The position numbers were made by a program, and so were the translations under genes. This document shows positions 1-13,100 of a stretch of DNA of 64,000 nt, piece by piece (the stretch's first letter is position 1; each line of letters opens with the position of its first letter). Source of the stretch: Symsagittifera roscoffensis (taxonomy: Eukaryota > Xenacoelomorpha > Acoela > Convolutidae). The stretch covers positions 36,546,052 to 36,610,051 of the forward strand of contig NC_087062.1 of the NCBI RefSeq assembly GCF_963678635.1, given 5' to 3'. The notes beneath the pieces were generated by a model. That model searched no databases. It worked only from the letters and a program-made list of their open reading frames with translations, and was not told the origin of the DNA.

Positions 1-2534
1 TCAACGTCAGTTTTTACTGCATATTTGCATTCCAATCGAGGTGATGTTTCGTTTTCTGCAAGGTAGAATTTTATATTTTTGGGTATTTCAACTGTGGTTG
101 TACGTGTAGGTAATTCAGGTGGTGTATTTCGACTTAAAGTGTCTGATAATGCAAGATTTTTTCCTGCGGTCCAAACTAAATGTAAGTTTGGGAATTTCAT
201 TAAAATTAATTGAAATCTATAAACTCGGTGGTTTGGATTAGACTTTTGTGTAAAGAGAAAGATGATTGGTTTATGGTCTGTGAATAGAACTGTGGGATGT
301 TTTGATCCAAGTATCAGAAATTCATATTCTGTTAGTGTATATATTATGGCTGTACATTCTCTCATTAGAGTTGAGAGTCGTAGCTCTGCTTGAGTGAATA
401 AGCGAGAATTTGCTGATATAAGGTTCATTTTATTTGTACCATTATGTGATTGTAATAATGCTGCGCCGATGCCAAAGTTCGAAGCATCGCACATTGCATA
501 AAATGGTTGATTTGGATCTGGAATTGTTTTTGAAATTTGTTCAGTTAAGAGTTTCTTTATTTCTTCAAATCGTGCTTGATGTTCTGTATTCCATTCAAAA
601 TTATTTTGTTGTCTAAGTATATTATAGAATGGTCTTAGGTATAATTGCATTTTATAAACATATTTGCTTAAAAAATTTAACATTCCAAGGAATTCTTGGA
701 TTTTCTTTTTATTTGTTGGTGGTTGGAGTTTCTGAATGGCGTCAATGCGTGATTTTAATGGATTGATTGTTTTTCTTTCTATATTATGTCCTAAGAATTT
801 AACTCTTGTCAAAAAGAAGTGTGATTTATCAGGGGCGGCCTTCAGATTTTCGTTCTGAAGTATTTGGTGATATTGTTCTAAAACATTGAACATTTCTTCT
901 TTAGTCTGTGATTGCATGAAAACATCGTCTAAATAGGTGATTGCGTTTTTCTTGAGTATTAGTGGTCGAAAAATTTTGCTCATAAAAGCTGAAAATGCTG
1001 CTGGTCCTATGGATATTCCATAGAATAAACGGTTGAATTCGTATTGTTGGTTTCCAATAACAAATTGTGTTAAACGTCGTGATTGTTCATCTAATGGCAT
1101 TTGGTTATATGCACTGTTCATATCTGCGGTTGTAAAGTATTTTCCGTTTATTTATGTTAAAATAACTTGTATTGGTTCAATAGGCCAATTACAATTTGAT
1201 TCATCTATGAGTGAGTTGAGGTATCTAGCATCGAGAACAATTTTTAATGATTCTCCTTTGGCTAGAATGATAACAGGGTTGATAAATGTGTTGCCTTTTG
1301 GTTGTTCTTCTTTATTTACTGGTGATATAATGTTGTATTGTTCTAAAATGTCGAGTAATCTGTTTACTTTATCGTGTAAGTGAATTGGTACTTTACTTGC
1401 TCTTTGTTTTTTGAAAACTGCGTCTGGTTTTAATGGGAGATGTAGTAATGATCTGATTTTGCCAACATCGAATTTGGATGTTGCATAGACTGATGAATAT
1501 TTAATTAGCTGTTTGGCCAATTTTTCAAATTCGTCCTGTGTTATTTGTGAATGTTGGAAATTAAACATCGTTAAAAATTTCTGTTGATTCTCTGTGTAGT
1601 TATTTATGTTGAATGTCGGTTTGAAATATGGGGTTTTTGTGAAATAATCCGTATTTCTTTTTTCGTTACTTATTATATTATTTATGGATAATTCTTCATT
1701 AAGAATTGTGGATTGACAAATATCTAATAATTGGAGTATATTATTTACGCGGTATGCTTTTTCGTGTATTGGTGATATTGTAGCGTTGGTTTCGCAATAG
1801 CCTAAAAGTCCTAAAGGTAATGTTACTTGGTAGGGTGTATTGTTGTATACATGTAAAGAAATAATATCTGAATTCGAGTTTTTCAAATATTTTATTGATG
1901 AGATTATGATTTTGAAAAATTTATGAATAGGTTTGAATTCAAAATCTGACATATAAAATTTTTGTTTGTTTTGTTTTTTATCATATTGGTGAACTTGTTT
2001 TATTGAAAAATTGTATATGTTTCCTGATAGTGGTTTCAAGTGTTTTCTTTGTTGGATATATATTGGATAGAATTTTGAAAAGAATGGTGGTTGTTTATTT
2101 AATCTTTGAAAAATTGTTAGGGATGTTTCTTTTGTTTTTGTATATTTATCTTTGATTAATATTTTACTGTTCAAGATGTTGATTGTTGGTATATATTTAG
2201 AGATAAATGGTATTCCAATGATATTGTGTTTAATATCAGTGATATGGAATATTTGTTTAAATGGTTTAGTTAAAATTTTATTTTGCTCCATTGTTCTTGT
2301 GGGGAGAAGAAATAATTGAATTTTTCCGTAGTTTATTAATGTTGATCCTTGTGCTGTTGCTAGTTTGCTGGAGGTTTCAAGAGGTGTTAGCTTTGGGTGT
2401 AAGGTTTTTATTTCATTCCATGTGGGAATGTTTATTATATTTGATTCTGCTCCTGAATCAATTAGAAAATCAATTTCAAGATCTGGTGGTTGAAATTCTT
2501 TGTTTCTTGGACTTTCTAAGAGAAATGGAATTGT
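1..2534 (-). pseudogene. pol: pol: aspartic protease, RT and RNase H, with in-frame TAA, partial
   Basis: The frame directly follows the gag stop. A retropepsin active site reading IDSGAES lies at about 2448-2459. It is followed by the RT, whose motif C is YLDD (924-935), and by a Ty3-type RNase H with a CDAS segment and a TDHKP segment in the leftmost 600 bases. The frame runs off the window at base 1, so integrase is not seen. One TAA at 1152-1154 interrupts the RT just before the segment YFTTADMNSAY. The reading frame is identical on both sides of it, so this is a point nonsense mutation and not an indel. The copy is probably dead unless the stop is suppressed. The ATG at 2291 lies inside the protein and is not a start. 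Confidence 0.9.
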
Positions 2535-2537
2535 CTA
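2535..2537 (-). promoter_or_regulatory. TAG stop at the gag/protease boundary, candidate readthrough site
   Basis: Gag ends in ...KEKI, then TAG, then an open protease frame in the same phase that reaches the DSGA motif about 26 codons later. Some gammaretroviruses place an in-frame UAG at exactly this boundary and express Pol by readthrough. The six bases after the stop here are ACAATT, which is not the strong CARYYA readthrough context, so suppression is inferred from position only. Confidence 0.45.
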
Positions 2538-5500
2538 AATTTTTTCTTTGGGTTGTTCTTTTTGTATATTTTGATAGATGTGATTTGTATTCAAGCATTT
2601 TGTTTTGTCATTCTCATTGGGTTGATATGTAGTGTTAATTGCATTAGTTTCTTGCGTCGTCGGTGTGGAATGGATGGGTTCAATATAATAATTGTGAAGG
2701 AGTTCTGATTGATTTTCATATATGTGTGATGAAAATGGTTGTTCATATATGACAGGTTCATAGTCATTTTCGACTGCTATCATATTGATGGAGATAGTGT
2801 TTTCTGTTTCACTTTCTGAGTCTGATGATCCACAGTTTATTTGATTGAGTTGTAACGTATCATTTACTGTGTCATCAATACCTGGAGGGTCTGATGTTGT
2901 TTCTGGATTTGATTGTACTTGATTAATATGTCTTTGATGTTTAGGTGTACTGCTTCTGTGGCGATTATTAGAATTATTATAGTGATTATTATTCCGGTGT
3001 GGTGATTGGGAATAATTTTTATAACGATTATTATAACTTGAATGTCGATTTTGTGAATTATTTCGCGATCTATTTTGATAATTACCGTTTGATCTTTTAT
3101 ATGAGTTATTTCTTGATCGATTGTTTGGATAATACTGATTGCGGTTGTTGGAATAGCTTCTATTTCGATTATTGGAATAGTTTCTATTCCTATTATATGA
3201 TGAGTTTCGTGACTGATTGTTTGGATAGTATCTATTTCTTGATTGGGAATTAGATCTAGAAACAAAATGTGTTGTGTTTGAATTAGATCTGGAGTAGTTA
3301 TTTCTACTATTTGGTCTATTGTAGTAATTTTGTGACGAATTTTGTGTATTTCTTCGTTCTGGCGATCTTCCTCTATAACTTGAGTTATGTGGTGATTGAT
3401 TTCTTGTATAATTTGTATTGTTCGGGAGTGGTTTTCCTGAACTGTTGTTGCTGTACACAGTTTTGTTCGGTAGATTTTGATCTTTTTTCATGTATTGATA
3501 GAATGATTTATTTGGTTCTTTATATTTTTGAGGTTTATTTTGATTGTCTTGCTGTTTTTGTCTACATTCAGAAATACTATGTCCGTATCGTCGGCAATAA
3601 TTACACCATTTTTTGAAAGACGGTTTGCCTTTAAAGTTTGGGTGTTTTTCATAAATATTGAGTATTTCAGTGATTTTTTCAACAAGGTCTGTATCTGATT
3701 CCTGTATATTGTTGATACTTGTGGTATTCGTTTCAATTCGGTTAACATATTGTAATTTCAGATTTTCTGTTTCTTCGAGTTTCATTGTAATTTCTGCTTG
3801 TTCTAGTTTGTCTACTAGTTTTCGAAAATCTAAATCGGGTTCTCGAATTGAAGAAGGATGGGATGCTCTCTTTTTTATTGCTATTTTCCCTAATTGCGGT
3901 GTTAAGGTCATCATTAGGATTTCTGTCATCTTTGTGTTTTTATAGTCATGTGTGTTTAATGAATATGCTTTTCGAGCTAGTGTTTCGATGCGTACTGCTA
4001 ATTGCTTGATGGTTTCATTTGGTAATCTGCGAATTTCATTACATAAAACTCTTTGTTGTTGTTTGTTTCTTTCGGAGTCAAACATTTTTGAAAATTCTTT
4101 TGTAAACCTTTTCCAATTTGATTTTATTTCTAGAGGCAATACTGAAAACCATTTTTGGGCTGCGCCGTCTAAAGTTGTTTGTATCAACGCTGTGCGTCGA
4201 TGTATTCAGTTTTGATGTAGTGGCGTATTAATTGGTTCAGGTCCTATATTTAAAATCAAATTTGCTGTTACTGCATTTAAATAGTCTTCTACAGAAAATT
4301 CAGGGTCTGTTCCTGTGAATACCATTAAAGGTTTATTTGATGTTATTGATGATCCACCCATAAGGTATGGATTCATTGTCATTTGTAATGATTCTGCTGC
4401 ATTTGGCATTTGAGAAAAATTTGAAAGTTGATTTCTTGTTATTTCGTGTTGTTGAAGATAATATGGGAGTGGTATTTCATTTTGCATTTGTGTCGGTTGA
4501 TACGAGTGTGTGATCATTGGGTTTTGTTGCTGAATTGGTTGAAAATTTTGTGTATTGATTGGGTTTTGTTGCTGAATTGGTTGTTGATTTTGTGTATCTA
4601 TCGGTTGTGGAGAAAAAATTCTAAGATTTGTATGTGGTTTCTGTACTCCTTGTCCACGATATTCTTAATTATATGGTGCAAATATATCTGGTTGTAAAAA
4701 ATCATCATCTGAGAATAAGTAATCCATTTGATAAGATGTTTGTTTTTTATTTTTATTTTGTTGAAAAAATGGATAGTTTTCACTACGATCCTGTGGAGGA
4801 TGTAAATTTGTTTGAAAATTTACTGAATTAGTTTGTGCCATTGGGTTATCCCAGTTTCGAGATCTTGTATAATTATTAAAATTTCTTCGTTGGGGATAAT
4901 TTGTTTTTGATGAATGTGTGTAATTATAATTATGTTCTGCAAAATTGTTTCTAGTGAACGTTTTACGTGTTTTTGACGGTATTGTCATGGGTCTGTATGT
5001 TTGATAATCCATGTGTGAATATTTTGGGGCAACCGAAGGTTTAACGGTTGATTGTAAGGTTACCTGTGTTTGTGAAGGATTTGTATTTCTTGGTGTTGTT
5101 AAGTTTGGACGTATCGGTGAAATGCTTTGTTGTGTAGTTGTTGTGTGTACGATTTCTTCATTTATGAAGTGTGATGGTGTCTGGATATCTTGTTGAGTGA
5201 GATTTCTAGTTCCATTGAGGTTTTCATTGTGTATGACTGTGGAGTTTAAACTATTATTTTGCATATCAGGTAAAAATGTATTATAGTTTAATGGTGTTGC
5301 ATCAATGGTTAATGGTGTTACTTTTACATAATCTCTTACATAAGATATTGTACTTATTGTTTGACTGGAGATTGATTGTGGGATATTTATGAATGCATAA
5401 TGAGACCATTCGGGGTCCCAAACATAGTCTGATTGTTCTGTGATGGCAGTATCATCGTTTGAGTTTTGAGGTCTAAAATTTTTTCTTGCATGTGAAATTA

Positions 5501-6134
5501 AATCTATATTATGTGTGAAATAATCTATTATAAACCATGCCAAAATTTTTTGTAAGTCGTGTTTTGTATGTTGTGAAACTTCATCTTTAGTGAAATTTTC
5601 TTGAATTATATTTAGAAAACTAGAGAGTAGTGTGATTTCATGTCGTACTCTTATGTGTTTAGATGTTTCTGTCGGTGAGACATTTGGGAGTGGGATTTCG
5701 TTTTCTAATATCGAGATATAACTATATATTATTGCAAAAACTTCATTGGTGAATATGGAGTTTGCTCTTTGTGAGTTATGATATTGTATGCTTTTCATAT
5801 ATTCTGAGAATACTTTTGAAAATTCTAAATCAAGGTCGTCTGTTTGAATTACATATTTGCTGTGATTCTGGTTTGGTGAGCTGAATTCTATGGAGTAGAT
5901 TCCGTATTGTTGTGTTAAGTTACATATATCTTTCAGATAGTGATCGATGATTTGTCTTTTGATCTTTACATCTGGGAACTCTGTTTTACATGGACTGATT
6001 CCGGGTTCAAACAAATTTAAGAGTAAATTTTTGCAAAGGATATGCTGTCCTCTATCAGTGGTTGCATCTACAATGAAGGGGAAGATATCATCATCATCTG
6101 GACTTTCTTCACTTGGGGTGTGCGTTGAGCTCAT
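2535..6134 (-). pseudogene. gag: gag polyprotein with CCHC zinc knuckle and two in-frame stops
   Basis: The start is the ATG at 6134. The frame continues for 1,199 codons to the TAG at 2535, interrupted by TAA at 4665-4667 and TGA at 4206-4208 without any frame change. The N-terminal ~490 codons match nothing I recognise. A Q/N/P-rich linker surrounds the two stops. Then comes a capsid-like segment typical of Ty3 gag (around MFDSERNKQQQRVLCNEIRR), and then a zinc knuckle CNYCRRYGHSISEC (CX2CX4HX4C, about 3560-3606) that would bind RNA. A long tail rich in N, R, S and Y follows, built from short repeats such as NRNYSNN. The apparent start at 4187 is a TTG created by the preceding stop and should be ignored. 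Confidence 0.85.
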
Positions 6135-6356
6135 TTTTTCGTTTGATGACTGTTAATATGTAATTATCAATGTGTCTAATTGGTTGATTCCAATTGTATA
6201 CATGTACTGGTTTGTGTTTATATTGCTTTTTGATTCTTCTTTTTCCTCTTTTTGATGAATTTGAGGTTGTTTCTGAGTCGGAAAAATATAATTGATCGTG
6301 AATGGGGCAATTTTTATCTATAGATTCTTTTAATTTATAAAGTTCGTCTAAACTGC
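6109..6356 (-). CDS. partial ORF upstream of gag, overlapping it by 26 nt
   Basis: From the edge of the N gap an open frame of about 81 codons runs to TGA at 6109-6111. It is in a different phase from gag and overlaps the gag ATG by 26 nt. The visible part begins LDELYKLKES and contains a very basic stretch (SKRGKRRIKKQYKHK), so it could bind nucleic acid or carry a nuclear localisation signal. The start is hidden by the gap. It could be the end of a separate upstream ORF of the retroelement, or a chance open frame in A-rich leader. No function is assigned. Confidence 0.4.
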
Positions 6357-6556
6357 NNNNNNNNNNNNNNNNNNNNNNNNNNNNNNNNNNNNNNNNNNNN
6401 NNNNNNNNNNNNNNNNNNNNNNNNNNNNNNNNNNNNNNNNNNNNNNNNNNNNNNNNNNNNNNNNNNNNNNNNNNNNNNNNNNNNNNNNNNNNNNNNNNNN
6501 NNNNNNNNNNNNNNNNNNNNNNNNNNNNNNNNNNNNNNNNNNNNNNNNNNNNNNNN
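6357..6556. other. assembly gap of exactly 200 N
   Basis: A run of 200 N, a round number typical of a placeholder gap of unknown length. It separates the left retroelement from the host gene, so the 5' LTR of the former and the promoter of the latter may be missing or longer than drawn. Confidence 0.99.
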
Positions 6557-6685
6557 CTTCTTTAACAATTGAGGCGCAAATTTACGATTTTATAATTGTT
6601 TAATTGTCCGCGGCATATATTTTTACACAAAGCAAAAAAGCTTGAAGCTGTTTGAACAGATTGTTCGTCTTCAAAATTACGTCAG

Positions 6686-7108
6686 ATGTTGATTGTAAAC
6701 TGGCGTTCAAAAGAGAACATCATAAATTATAATTGTGAACCGCCAAAAAAAGGTACGGCTATTCAGGCGCCTTGCTCGGCAACAAAGTCTAGATACAAAA
6801 TTATACCACCACTTGCGACCAAAATTACAGACAATAATTTTATTTATAACACACAACTTAAGTTGAGTTCTCGTGTAGTAACTTATAACTGTTATAACAT
6901 GCCCAACTCGGTGGCCAGTTCAAGAAGCGACGTGAGTTTGATCCCCACTATTTTGAACTCGAGGAAAAAACAGACACCAAATTTTGTGGCACAGAACTCA
7001 GGGCGTCTCTCAGTTCCTAAGAGGACTCCAACTCCTAGGTTCCAGCATACACCTGCAGTTCCAAGGAGTCGCCCTGCTTCAAGGATGTCTCACATGGATG
7101 AAAATTTT
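6686..7108 (+). CDS. exon 1 of the unknown gene
   Basis: ATG at 6686, 141 codons, ending in ...SHMDENF followed by the donor GTAAGT (7109). The second half is S/P/R-rich (SVPKRTPTPRFQHTPAVPRS). The true start could instead be a later Met, or this could be an internal exon with an acceptor near 6900. Confidence 0.6.
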
Positions 7109-10100
7109 GTAAGTTTAAGCAAACACTTCATCAGATTCATTTAAAGAACTCATGTGAAAATCGATGTGGTCATTTTATTACCATTTAGCCGCAAGGGAAT
7201 TGATCAACATACAAGCTGTTCAGATCGTTATGGTGAACCTGCACTAATGCACCCCTTCGCTTTGATATACTTGCTATTTTAGGATGTTTTTGCGGGCTGA
7301 GAAATGTTGCACCACGCTCAAGCAACTATCACCTTTCCTGGGCCTCGAACCATCGATTTTTCGATTTTGGGAGTTGGAAACTTTAGCCAGTCCCAAATTG
7401 GTTCATCAACTAATGTTGTCGCTATTAATTAAAATGAGCGGTTGTTAAGTGGTTACGTCTCCGCCTCTCAATCAAAAGGTCGGATGTTCGAGGACCGCCC
7501 TGAGCCGTACTTGTGGGTGATGCAACCTTACCCAGCCGAGAAAAATAGACAACAAAATTGAATGTAATTCTTAACCAGGGTCACCACTACGGTTCTCCAG
7601 CTCCTATGTTGGTCTTTTCGTTAGTAGATAAATCGTCTTAATTGTCATCTTAAATTGTCTAATAACCGAGCGTAAAATGGCACATTTTCCTTTCAAGTAT
7701 GCACCATTTTTGATACGACGATGAAACTCGTATGTTTCTGGATGGAAGAATGATATTTTTCTCAGGTAAAAAAATATCTGATGCACAAAAAATAATGAGC
7801 TAACTTAACGCATGGCGATTTGATATTTGTGGAGGTTGATTGATCAAAATTAAAGCTAAAAAAGAAAGAGCCAAAAAGTTTGACCTGATGACAGACTATT
7901 TTGGTGCCTTACTTAGGAGACCTTATTGAATTCAGCTATGAAATCATACAAAGTTCCTTTTAGATGTTCCTCAACTTACCTTTTGGTTTGGTTTCTACAA
8001 TTGCTGTTAATTAATTTATCAGAAATCATTTGAAACTAAAAATATATCCAGAAAAATTGGCCACAATAAACTTAGATGAAAGTTCAATGTTTTTTCTGTG
8101 GATACAGTTCATGTGTTTTGTGAAATATAGGTATCCACAATAAATACAGAATATTATTTGCAAGCCTTTTTACTAATTCATGACCTTCAGCCAGGTGTTA
8201 AGACGAACTGCATATAGCCAGGAAAAACTTCCATATAATTTCCACCTGCACGTCAAAACAAATATCCCTGAGATTGTTTTCATTTAATTTTCGTCAAAAC
8301 ATAATTTGGAAAACAATCAATTTCGTTCGTCCAATCGTTTTTCTCCGCGTGCAGCACCTTTTCAGCAAACGTTTTATTGAAAAATATTTTGACTGATTAC
8401 TGTAAAAATTATCGACAAAGATGACAAACCCGAAAGATAACTCCTCGTTGCCAATTTTCGACAAATTCGAATTGATGGATAGTCACCAATCTCAAATTGC
8501 ACGGGACACGGTAGTTTTTGGCAAATATGAAAATTAAAAAAAAACTCATTTCGCTGATATTTTAACTGTGATTTGAAATATAACGAGAACTAATTTTGCT
8601 TTAGATTTGATAAAAAAAATGGTGACGAATTTTTTGAATAGCGAAATTTTTTGGTCAAGCTGATTTGACAACTATGAAAAATACAACAGGTCGTTGTGCT
8701 AGTAGCACAAAATGTTGAGACCACAGAAGCTCAAATAGCAACAAAAACAAAAACAAAAAATAATAAAAATAATTTATTCACAAATATCGAAAGCTTTAAA
8801 TGAGTGAATTATTACAAAGTCAATCTAAAATTTGCACTTGGATTGTAAATTTTTCTACACGTAATTTATTCTGAAACACGAAAAAGTTCAGAATATACAT
8901 ACTCGATTCATACAATCTTTTTTTTTCGAAATCCGAATCACGACCAAAATGGCTTTAAATTGATGCCATACTTGAACCACTAAGAGTTTTCTTGAGGTAG
9001 GAAAACCGATCGGCAAAAAAAGCTCAGCCATAACTCATTTCTACCCCTTTGGTGGGGTGGTTGGAGCAAAACCACGGAAAACCATAAAACTACCTGACGA
9101 AAAGGTGAACCGAAAAGACTACACCAAAAAGTGTGTGTCTCGTTCCTTGAGCAACCCCTGCACGTACGACTATAACATGCGAAGCACCGGAGCACCTAGT
9201 CACGTGAAAAACCAGCTGACATTCACAGGAGGAATCGCCAGCTTCATCGGAGAGCCGGAGCAAAGTTTCCGACGAGTTACGACTAATCCAACATTATCAA
9301 CTGGTAGAAAAGACAGTCTAAATAAATCTTTGGATCTGACCTCCCAGTCGAAAGTTGCTTCAAAAATGGTTGATTTGGGAAGACGTGAAAACATTACGAT
9401 GTCCGCAAGACCTTTCAATGAACTGTTGAACAAAAAAGTGACTTATAGCGGAAGCAATAAAAACGAAGTGATGCAAGGAAGACGAGCTGAACAAGCAAGA
9501 GTGACTGAAAATGTAACCAAGCATGTAACTGAACTTCTGGGAAAGGTAGAACTGAATTATTTGTTGGAATGTGTTCCCGTTATGAAAAAACGCATTGTTA
9601 ATTTTTGGAGAACTTTCCAGTGCCAAGGAGAGCGTCATGTGACTATGATTTGATCTATTCTTTGTATTGTAGAAAAATACTTTTAAAACTCCAGAAAAAA
9701 TCGATTTATCAACTGAAAAGGAAAATAACCACTTTTCTCAAAAGGAAAATAACCACTTTTCTCATCCAGCTAGAGGTTAATTTCCTTCAATCGAATAACA
9801 ATTCCATTTTTTATTTTTGTACAGAGCAATTGTCCGCTTGGACTATTTTCGTCAATGCATCTCTCTTCTTGAACAACTTGAGTTCTTCTCAACTTTTCTG
9901 TTTTCTGCTGATAATTTCTATACAATTTCTCTTTTCCATGGTGACAAAATGCAGCTAAGTTAATTAATCAAGTACTGAACCAACCTTCATGACCATTTTT
10001 TCATAAATCATTTTTTCATTATTTAACTTTCACCACTTGCACGGCGATACCAGTTGCAGTAGCTGGGATCAAACTCTCTGCCATAAAAAAACCAAAAAAT

Positions 10101-13100
10101 TTTGCTGTTTCGACGCACCTCTGCAAAGTTTTTGATTATTTCAAAATAGGTCCAACTTGCAATAGGTCAAAATAGGTCAAAATGGTGTCGTTCAAAATAG
10201 GTCCAAAATGGGTACGATGAAAAGAAAAAGTGTTCTCTCTTAAAGGTTTGTATAATATTTACAAAAAGCTAAATTTATAATTGAAATATAAAATTAGTTT
10301 TTTGTAAATATTATTCAAACCTTTAAGAGAAAACTCTTTTTCTTTTCATCATACCCGTTTTCACTGCATACAAATTCATCAAACGCTAACTCCTACATTC
10401 CAAACTTTTCTTCACACCGACTTGTACCCGGTTTGTTTCTTGAAAATGTTCTGTCTAGTTATGAATGCAAACTTCTCCCGTGATTACAATATCCTTTTAA
10501 TGGCAATGACAGCCTCGCAAGTTCAGCAAGAATGGTCTCTTATAAAGAATGATCGCGTTGTTTGACGACAAGGCTATGCTCGTAATATATGCTAATTGTG
10601 TTTGTTCAAAAAAAAAACACTTTAAAGTTTGAAAGTTTGATTTCAAAAAGTAGTTCAAATATTTGCCGCAGATTCTTGAAGATCATTGAATAGTATTTGT
10701 TTTCAGGGTGGTCCGATAACTAATGGACTGAATGGTGTTGTCTCTAATGGTTTGGGAGATGGACAAACTGCAGATATAAAGGACTTGGTGAAAGATGCTG
10801 TGAAGGAGTATTTTGACAGTATGAATCTGCCCCAGCTAGCCTCCCAATCTTACTCACGCAGTCCACTGCAACAGAAGCCGCAGACGTTGGGCAACCCAGA
10901 GTTCAGAGGTCGGTTGAGCACATGAAAATACTTAGTGGTTATTGCAACTCCATTTCAATCGGGTTTGATATTTTGGTCTCCATCATCGTAAGTCTGGTTT
11001 TAATGCTAAAGAGTTGACCTGTCATAGATAACTATAAATGAGTCAGCAATTTTTCAGAAATCAACATTGCTGATTTTGTCCCTGGTCAACGGCCACTTAT
11101 CCATGACCAGGAGAGATTCAGCTTTGTTCAAAGCTGGAGTTTCAGGGCTGGATTCGTGCTATTTAAGCGCTAAATCAGGGCTGAAAAACCACTGCAATAA
11201 CCATGAACATCCCTGACTCTTCACTCATTCAATGCTAGTTCAGAGCTGAAACAACGCTGCAAAAATCCAAACTCTGTACATCCCTGCTTCTTCAGTAAAC
11301 CTGAGCTAATCTAGACCTGGCGCGGATCTAGCAATTTCTCGAGGGAGGGGTTGAGCTTATAGAAAAATAAAAAGTTTTATTATAGAATTTTTCGGGTCAA
11401 CCTAATTGATTTTCCGTACTCTCCTCTATCTAGAACCTATTTTTTTGAAAAATTTTGACTAAACAATTGTAACTTTTTGGCGCGCTCTTCCCTCTCAAAG
11501 TTATTATATGCTGGGATCAGCGACCCGAGTCGTCAGGCCAAAATTGCATGTCGGTATATAATACCGAATAGACGAGCCTTTGAAAGGTCAGAACCCATGA
11601 GATAGTTAGAGTCTATAGACTGAACAGTTGAAAAGATGACGCAAAGCGCGAATGTATTTTTATATTGTTGTGCAAAATTTAATAGATAGTTTTTTGAACT
11701 TTTTCTAATGCATGATTCTAGGCTTTGAAAGTTGTTTTTTTTGGATCCACTTACTTGATCATTGTTAGATTAAAACAGTCAAATAAAAGTGGAAAGAATA
11801 AGTAGGCCGTTTTATATACTGCTCGTATTTGATTTTTGGCAATGTACTGAATGGATCAATTAGCTTGCTTTGATTCAATTGATTTTGGGCTGATTTTTAG
11901 TCCAACTAATTTGCCAATTACGCTTTATAAGAACTGGATATATTAAAACTGCATCGAAATCATAATCAAACCTTTTTCAAAAGCTCTTCACCTTACAATA
12001 CAGCAATCTAATTTGAAAGTCTGTTCTAATAATTTTGGGAATCAACATCCCGGGTTGAACTCCATAAACCAAAAATACTTATCTTACAGTTCCATACATC
12101 GAAACTGCTAATCATACAAATCCGTCATCAAATGCATGGAAAAATGCTAGTCATACAACTTTCATACAATTTCAAAAAATCATTGAAAAAAGATTCGAAC
12201 TAGTTTTTGCGGCAATTTGAACCAAATAAAGCAGTCTGGTGATGAAAAAAAAACAATTTATCTTTTTTTTTTGGAAAAAAAATGGTTATAATACAATTTC
12301 CATATATAAAAATTGTACGACTTGACTTTTTTTGATGGCGACATCAATAATTTTTCCAATTTATATTGAAATTTCCCCAAAAATTATCTTCGAGTTTTCT
12401 TAACTTTTTCTGTATCATGGGAGTTTTACGAAATTGTATGATACGCATTTTTCATATATAAAAATTGTATGAGAAGCATTTTTGGTCAACCCGGGATATT
12501 CCTCCAAAACTGATATTTCATAGATTTCTGCGGAATTCAAACTAAAAGAGGGACACATTTTCTTGCGAAAACTCTGGACTACAATTTAAGTGAATAGAGT
12601 GTTTGTTTGTATTGATTCCAGAAAGAAATAACTTCTTTCGCTAGTGACTCACTTTTTACTGTTTTATGTTTTTTCTTATCCTCGTACAACCTTGTATAGT
12701 AAAAAAAATTCTCGGCATACTTGGATATATTTTTTATTTTGGCACTTCTGTACTGAACCACGATAATCGACATAAATTATAAAATCCGTTGTTTGGCCAG
12801 TTGCATTTGCCGATAAAATATTATTATAATTTTCCTAGGATAAAACGCAACCAAAAAATCAAATTCAGGCAGCGTTAGTAGGCAAGCATAGTGGCCTAAG
12901 CTTGAAGCGACCCAGCTTCTCTCACATTCGGTATTGTGCGCATGAATCAATGTTTTCGCATTTTGATTTTTCAGCTAATTGAATGTGGGTCTACACAGAA
13001 ACTCATATAAATGAGTGAGTTTTGATCTTTTTTTGTATGATAGAGCAGAACTGAAAGTAAGTTTTTCCAAAAAAAAAATTAATTGGAAAAACTTTCAATA

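Larger units (their letters stand above)
1..6356 (-). mobile_element. Ty3/gypsy-like LTR retroelement, partial
   Basis: Reading on the minus strand from right to left there is a short ORF, a gag with a CCHC zinc knuckle, an aspartic protease, a reverse transcriptase and an RNase H. This order and these motifs are those of Ty3/gypsy elements. The integrase and 3' LTR would lie left of base 1, and the 5' LTR would lie in or beyond the N gap at 6357-6556, so no LTR is visible. From 6134 to 1 everything is in a single frame, interrupted only by four stop codons (4665-4667 TAA, 4206-4208 TGA, 2535-2537 TAG, 1152-1154 TAA). The coding strand is strongly A-rich. The element is not part of the tandem duplication to its right. 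Confidence 0.93.
9546..10706 (+). other. intron 2 of the unknown gene
   Basis: AT-rich; contains short direct repeats at about 10143-10210 and a long hairpin at 10205-10361. No further coding signal is seen. Confidence 0.5.

Noticed and set aside
7441-7510. Possible functional tRNA gene
   Set aside because: A- and B-box-like segments exist but the cloverleaf is poor and the 3' part runs into a SINE-like tail.
12579-12773. 64-codon minus-strand frame intact in both duplicates
   Set aside because: Short, AT-rich, no motif; preservation is expected because the copies are only slightly diverged.
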